From JBPCRW01 sp050996405 (GTDB lineage: Bacteria; Acidobacteriota; Blastocatellia; Pyrinomonadales; Pyrinomonadaceae), in NCBI GenBank assembly GCA_050996405.1, contig JBPCRW010000002.1, positions 1-5,830 of the forward strand: DNA of 5,830 nucleotides. The letters are read 5' to 3'. This document shows, piece by piece, positions 4,967-5,830 of the stretch. The number at the start of each line of letters is the position of its first letter. Position 1 is the first letter of the stretch. A model generated the notes under the pieces. It did not search any database. It was given only the letters and a program-made list of their open reading frames with translations, and was not told the origin of the DNA. Position numbers and translations under genes: made by a program.

Positions 4967-5124
4967 GTTTGGAAATCAAGAAAAGTAGATGGAAAAGCGG
5001 TTTTTACCACAGATAAACACCGATTCAATGGATTAGCACAAATGAAATCGGCGAATCCTTGCTTTCATCTGCGTTTATCTGCGGTAAATTTCCCTATTCC
5101 GTTATTCGTTTTGAATTTCCAAAC
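4967..5124. repeat. 158-bp nested inverted-repeat element (MITE-like)
   Basis: GTTTGGAAAT (4967-4976) and ATTTCCAAAC (5115-5124) are a perfect 10-bp inverted repeat enclosing the inner palindrome 5003-5088. The left end begins seven bases after the membrane protein's stop codon. The preceding GAGCGT joined to GTTTGGAAAT recalls terminal sequences of some IS5-family elements, from memory only. No transposase lies inside. The nested symmetry suggests one inserted unit, possibly a non-autonomous element. Confidence 0.55.
5003..5088. repeat. Imperfect palindrome of the CCACAGAT...ATCTGYGG type
   Basis: The left arm TTTACCACAGATAAACACCG (from 5003) and the right arm ending TCTGCGTTTATCTGCGGTAAA pair almost throughout, with A/G differences in ACCACAG versus ACCGCAG. 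Pairing resumes further in as GGATT (5030-5034) with AATCC (5054-5058). This matches a repeat with core CCACAGATNAACACNGAT that I recall as common between genes in several environmental phyla, including Acidobacteriota and Verrucomicrobiota. It would fold into a long hairpin and might end transcription from either converging gene, but there is no T-run. The structure is certain; the class is from memory. Confidence 0.7.
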
Positions 5125-5297
5125 TAGATTTTCAATAAGGCTCGTTCGTAATTTGCCGCCTGCGTGTCGGCGACGACATCTATCGGCGCGGAATTTTATA
5201 TTTCAAAGACGAGCGTTTCGACTTAACGAGTTTTTGTTTCTTCACGCTTCGCCTTCGTCATAATTATTGTCGCCCGTATTTAAGCGGTTCGCGCGGT

Positions 5298-5720
5298 TTA
5301 TTCTTTTTCGGCGACGATGATTTCAGGTTCGGCGCGCACCGGAAAATTTACGGAACTTGCGATAAAACAAAGCTCGCGCGCTTTATGATGCAACTCGGTC
5401 GCTTTTTTCCGCTCGGACGCGCGGCTGATTGAAACTTGCGGGCGCAGAATCACTTCGATAAAATGTCCGCCGCCGTCTTCCGTTTCAACCATTGTTCCCG
5501 TCGCCTCGTCCTTGTAGTCTGTTACGACGACACCCGCATCGGCGCAGAGATGTAGATACCAGAGCAGATGGCACGCCGACAGGGACGCGACGAGCATTTC
5601 TTCCGGGTTGTAACGAGATTTGTCGCCGCGAAAATGCGGGTCGGACGAACCTGCGATTACAGGTTTCCCCGCGACGGAAATTTCGTGCGCGCGGCTGTAT
5701 GCGCTCCTATGCAAAGTCAA
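5298..5720 (-). CDS. OsmC family peroxidase, 5'-truncated by an insertion sequence
   Basis: The frame gives up to 140 residues of an OsmC/Ohr-superfamily protein, cytoplasmic enzymes that reduce organic hydroperoxides with a cysteine pair. Homology is clear from YSRAHEISVAGKPVIAGSSD (residues 8-27) onward: YNPEEMLVASLSACHLLWYL with the peroxidatic Cys50, then TGTMVETEDGGGHFIEVILR, and ARELCFIASSVNFPV with the resolving Cys118. Both catalytic cysteines are kept. Members of this subgroup usually run about 150-160 residues, and the first 20 or so (the 'Y-x-x-x-V-x-W-x-G-x-x-G' strand) are missing. Upstream sequence instead becomes the end of a transposase gene, whose stop codon at 5724-5726 lies three bases before the only available start, a TTG at 5718-5720 with no Shine-Dalgarno sequence. 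I read this as a gene cut by the insertion, likely poorly expressed or dead, though read-through from the element could produce a shortened protein. It is therefore probably a pseudogene. Confidence 0.85.
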   Translation of the reverse strand: MTLHRSAYSRAHEISVAGKPVIAGSSDPHFRGDKSRYNPEEMLVASLSACHLLWYLHLCADAGVVVTDYKDEATGTMVETEDGGGHFIEVILRPQVSISRASERKKATELHHKARELCFIASSVNFPVRAEPEIIVAEKE

Positions 5721-5723
5721 ATG

Positions 5724-5830
5724 TTAAGCTGCGGCATTCAGTTGTCGCAGCTTGCGATTATACAAACGATCTTCCAGATACCAATAGTCCAACTCTTTCT
5801 TCAACATTACAAAGATTATTGTCAGCAATT
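5724..5830 (-). CDS. Transposase C-terminal fragment, probably IS110/IS116 type
   Basis: The minus strand is open from the right edge to TAA at 5724-5726, giving the last 35 residues of a protein. It reads LLTIIFVMLKKELDYWYLED followed by RLYNRKLRQLNAAA. The 'LL-x-I-I-x-x-M-L-K' helix followed by a Tyr-rich, Asn-Arg-Lys basic tail looks like the C-terminus of IS110/IS116/IS902-family transposases, which use a DEDD/serine mechanism to cut and integrate their element. The catalytic parts lie outside the window, so the family is a judgement from a short tail. The stop codon is immediately followed by the truncated OsmC gene on the same strand, supporting a mobile-element gene near its element's end. 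Confidence 0.65.
   Translation of the reverse strand, partial: LLTIIFVMLKKELDYWYLEDRLYNRKLRQLNAAA
5726..5753. repeat. Hairpin at the 3' end of the transposase gene
   Basis: AAGCTGCG (5726-5733) and CGCAGCTT (5746-5753) form a perfect 8-bp G/C-rich stem around a 12-nt loop, extendable by a G-T and a C-G pair. It overlaps the last ten codons of the transposase. No T-run follows on either strand, so it is not a typical terminator. It may be a subterminal structure of the element. Confidence 0.5.

Larger units (their letters stand above)
4961..5297. other. Convergent intergenic region holding a nested palindrome
   Basis: These 337 bases lie between the 3' ends of the plus-strand membrane protein gene and the minus-strand OsmC gene. 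The first half is the inverted repeat described separately (4967-5124). In 5125-5297 I see no gene, terminator or RNA. An open frame at 5042-5263 on the plus strand reads through the palindrome and has no family resemblance or ribosome binding site, so I do not call it. Confidence 0.6.
5705..5830 (-). mobile_element. Insertion sequence end, continues past right edge
   Basis: The transposase fragment and its short downstream flank (TTTGACTTTGCATAGGAG on the minus strand, 5704-5721) form one end of an insertion sequence. The boundary is put near 5705 because OsmC homology resumes by about 5700. No terminal inverted repeat can be judged with the other end absent; IS110-type elements usually lack one. 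The outward TTGACT near the tip resembles a -35 box and could help drive the neighbour if a -10 existed, but none is clear. Confidence 0.6.

Noticed and set aside
5042..5263. Plus-strand open frame of 73 residues
   Set aside because: It begins inside a palindromic repeat, has no ribosome binding site and no recognisable features.
1..5830. CRISPR array, tRNA, rRNA, riboswitch, toxin-antitoxin or defence cluster
   Set aside because: I saw no regularly spaced direct repeats, cloverleaf or rRNA-like sequence, nor paired small genes of that kind on either strand.

Overview
The window is a mosaic of ordinary accessory and housekeeping-type genes. I find no CRISPR array, RNA gene, defence island or recognisable new multi-gene system. 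Its most informative parts are between the genes: two palindromic repeats, an insertion-sequence end that has cut into a gene, and a regulatory style that changes from left to right.

Organism. The left part (about 1-1440) is clearly AT-rich. Its best promoter (TTG, 20-nt spacer, TACATTTC, on the minus strand at 1071-1101) follows the Bacteroidota pattern rather than TTGACA/TATAAT. The right part (about 2000-5720) is richer in G+C, has GGAG-type ribosome binding sites, and encodes proteins that remind me of soil Acidobacteriota (Blastocatellia-like) or similar environmental bacteria. That assignment comes from memory of protein style, not a search. The simplest reading is a soil bacterium with a transferred Bacteroidota-type segment on the left; a chimeric metagenome contig is the alternative.

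Layout, left to right. (i) 1-319, minus: 5' part of a GNAT acetyltransferase running off the left edge. (ii) 472-1041, minus: a RibD-C/dihydrofolate-reductase-like protein with its own promoter and strong ribosome binding site, insulated upstream by a terminator-like hairpin (1106-1137). (iii) 1138-1446: noncoding, with a 101-bp imperfect palindrome (1229-1329) and a 21-bp near-copy of the start of the preceding gene. (iv) 1447-1956, minus: a RimJ/RimL-type GNAT acetyltransferase. (v) 2096-3475, minus: a likely two-gene operon, an AhpD-like carboxymuconolactone decarboxylase-family protein followed by an exported esterase. (vi) 3476-3727: divergent intergenic region with an operator-like dyad, a possible 35-residue small ORF and a weak plus-strand promoter. 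(vii) 3728-4960, plus: a polytopic membrane protein of the heparan-alpha-glucosaminide N-acetyltransferase/DUF1624-like family. (viii) 4961-5297: noncoding, with a nested inverted repeat of the 'CCACAGAT...ATCTGYGG' kind. (ix) 5298-5720, minus: an OsmC-family peroxidase that has lost its N-terminus. (x) 5724-5830, minus: the C-terminal end of a transposase (probably IS110/IS116 type) whose element end abuts the broken OsmC gene.

How the genes relate. The AhpD-like and OsmC-like proteins belong to families that handle peroxides through cysteine pairs, but they are not adjacent and no shared regulation is visible. The AhpD-like gene and the esterase are probably co-transcribed. The other genes look independent.
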